Assembly: GCA_946887345.1 (NCBI GenBank) | Contig: CAMPKR010000182.1 | Coordinates: 1-5,482 of the forward strand | Length of the DNA stretch: 5,482 bases | Source: an uncultured Bacteroidota bacterium | GTDB taxonomy: Bacteria; Bacteroidota; Bacteroidia; Chitinophagales; Chitinophagaceae | Reading direction: 5' to 3' | Part shown: one piece after another, positions 5,056 to 5,482 of the stretch | Layout of the letters: each line of letters opens with the position of its first letter | Numbering within the stretch: position 1 is the first letter of the stretch | The notes under the pieces: model-generated | Told to the model about the DNA's origin: nothing | The model's input: only the letters and a program-made list of their open reading frames with translations | Database searches by the model: none | Program-made: the position numbers and the translations under genes

Positions 5056-5482
5056 ATGAAACAACTGAAAATTTATTTTTTATCCCTTGCATTGCTCAGC
5101 CTTGCTGCCTGCGGCGGGAACAGCGCCGAAAATACCGGTATCGAGACTAAAGATTCTACACTGTTGTCTACAGAACTGGTCAATAATCCACGTTCTGCAG
5201 GAGGAATTGACTCAGTAGATATTGCTTCCATGCCTACCATTGATTTTAAAGATACCGTTCACGAATTCGGTAAGATCAGGGATGGTGAAATAGTTACCCA
5301 CGAATTTGAATTCACCAATAACGGCAAAAAACCATTGATGATCTCGGGCGCTACGGCAACCTGTGGCTGTACCGTACCAGCCTTCCCCCGCGATCCTATC
5401 GCCCCGGGTAAATCAGGCGTTATCAAAGTCCGTTTTGATTCATCGCACAAATCGGGACACCAGGAAAAGCGAGTAGACGTAA
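5056..5482 (+). CDS. DUF1573 domain lipoprotein, 3' end cut off
   Basis: The first 142 residues of a gene that runs off the right edge. Residues 1-18 are a lipoprotein signal with the lipobox LAAC, so Cys19 should be acylated and the protein anchored in a cell-envelope membrane. A low-complexity linker (20-60) follows, then a DUF1573 domain from about residue 62: IDFKDTVHEFGKIRDGEIVTHEF, then FTNNGKKPLMISGA, CGCTVP (Cys103, Cys105) and IAPGKSGVIKVRFDS. DUF1573 is an Ig-like (ASPM-SPD-2-Hydin-like) beta-sandwich very common in Bacteroidota; its biochemical role is not established. The nusB-DUF1573 order is, as I recall, common in the phylum, usually followed by yajC and coaE, which would lie beyond this window. 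The ATG at 5056 follows the nusB stop by 50 bases and is right after the tandem repeat. Confidence 0.9.
   Translation, partial: MKQLKIYFLSLALLSLAACGGNSAENTGIETKDSTLLSTELVNNPRSAGGIDSVDIASMPTIDFKDTVHEFGKIRDGEIVTHEFEFTNNGKKPLMISGATATCGCTVPAFPRDPIAPGKSGVIKVRFDSSHKSGHQEKRVDV

Noticed and set aside
4811..5092. Antisense frame with the repeated peptide YAKILIAN
   Set aside because: The peptide repeat is only the 24-base DNA duplication read on the other strand, and the frame runs into nusB and the lipoprotein gene.
1..5482. Search for a novel defence, mobile or biosynthetic system
   Set aside because: All genes but one belong to well-known housekeeping or envelope families, lie on one strand and show no sign of transfer; nothing supports a new system.

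Overview
The window looks like ordinary chromosomal DNA from a member of the Bacteroidota, most likely the Chitinophagales (family Chitinophagaceae or a close relative). Three things point there. The exact Bacteroidota-type -7 box TAnnTTTG lies just before or at every likely transcription unit. NusB is about 310 residues, the long form seen in this phylum. The last gene is a DUF1573 lipoprotein directly after nusB, a pairing I recall as common in Bacteroidota. All six genes are on the + strand and packed tightly, with no RNA gene, insertion sequence, CRISPR array or phage signature.

Layout. At 48-78 there is a full TTTG-N19-TATATTTG promoter, followed by an exbB-like proton-channel gene (97-789) and, nine bases later, an exbD-like gene (799-1200). 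Together they form the energising part of a TonB/Tol-type system at the inner membrane. After 39 bases comes recG (about 1240-3357), a branched-DNA helicase with all expected motifs but no ATG start. A small perfect hairpin spans the recG stop codon (3350-3367). Next is a 169-residue secreted protein of unknown function (3426-3935), then a 137-base AT-rich gap with an inverted repeat and a promoter box, then nusB (4073-5005). A perfect 24-base tandem duplication fills almost all of the 50-base gap between nusB and the next gene. The last gene encodes a DUF1573 lipoprotein (5056 to the window edge) and is cut off at the right end.

How the genes relate. exbB and exbD act as one complex. recG (recombination and replication-fork repair) and nusB (rRNA transcription antitermination) are housekeeping genes with no evident functional link to it. 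The secreted protein stands alone between them with its own promoter box.

I do not see a new biological system here. The points most worth a second look are the duplicated promoter-like repeat ahead of the DUF1573 gene, whose proximal copy would give an almost leaderless transcript, and the missing conventional start codon of recG, whose only TTG candidate lies inside a TAnnTTTG box. The promoter positions also argue that exbB starts at 97 and not at the TTG at 10.
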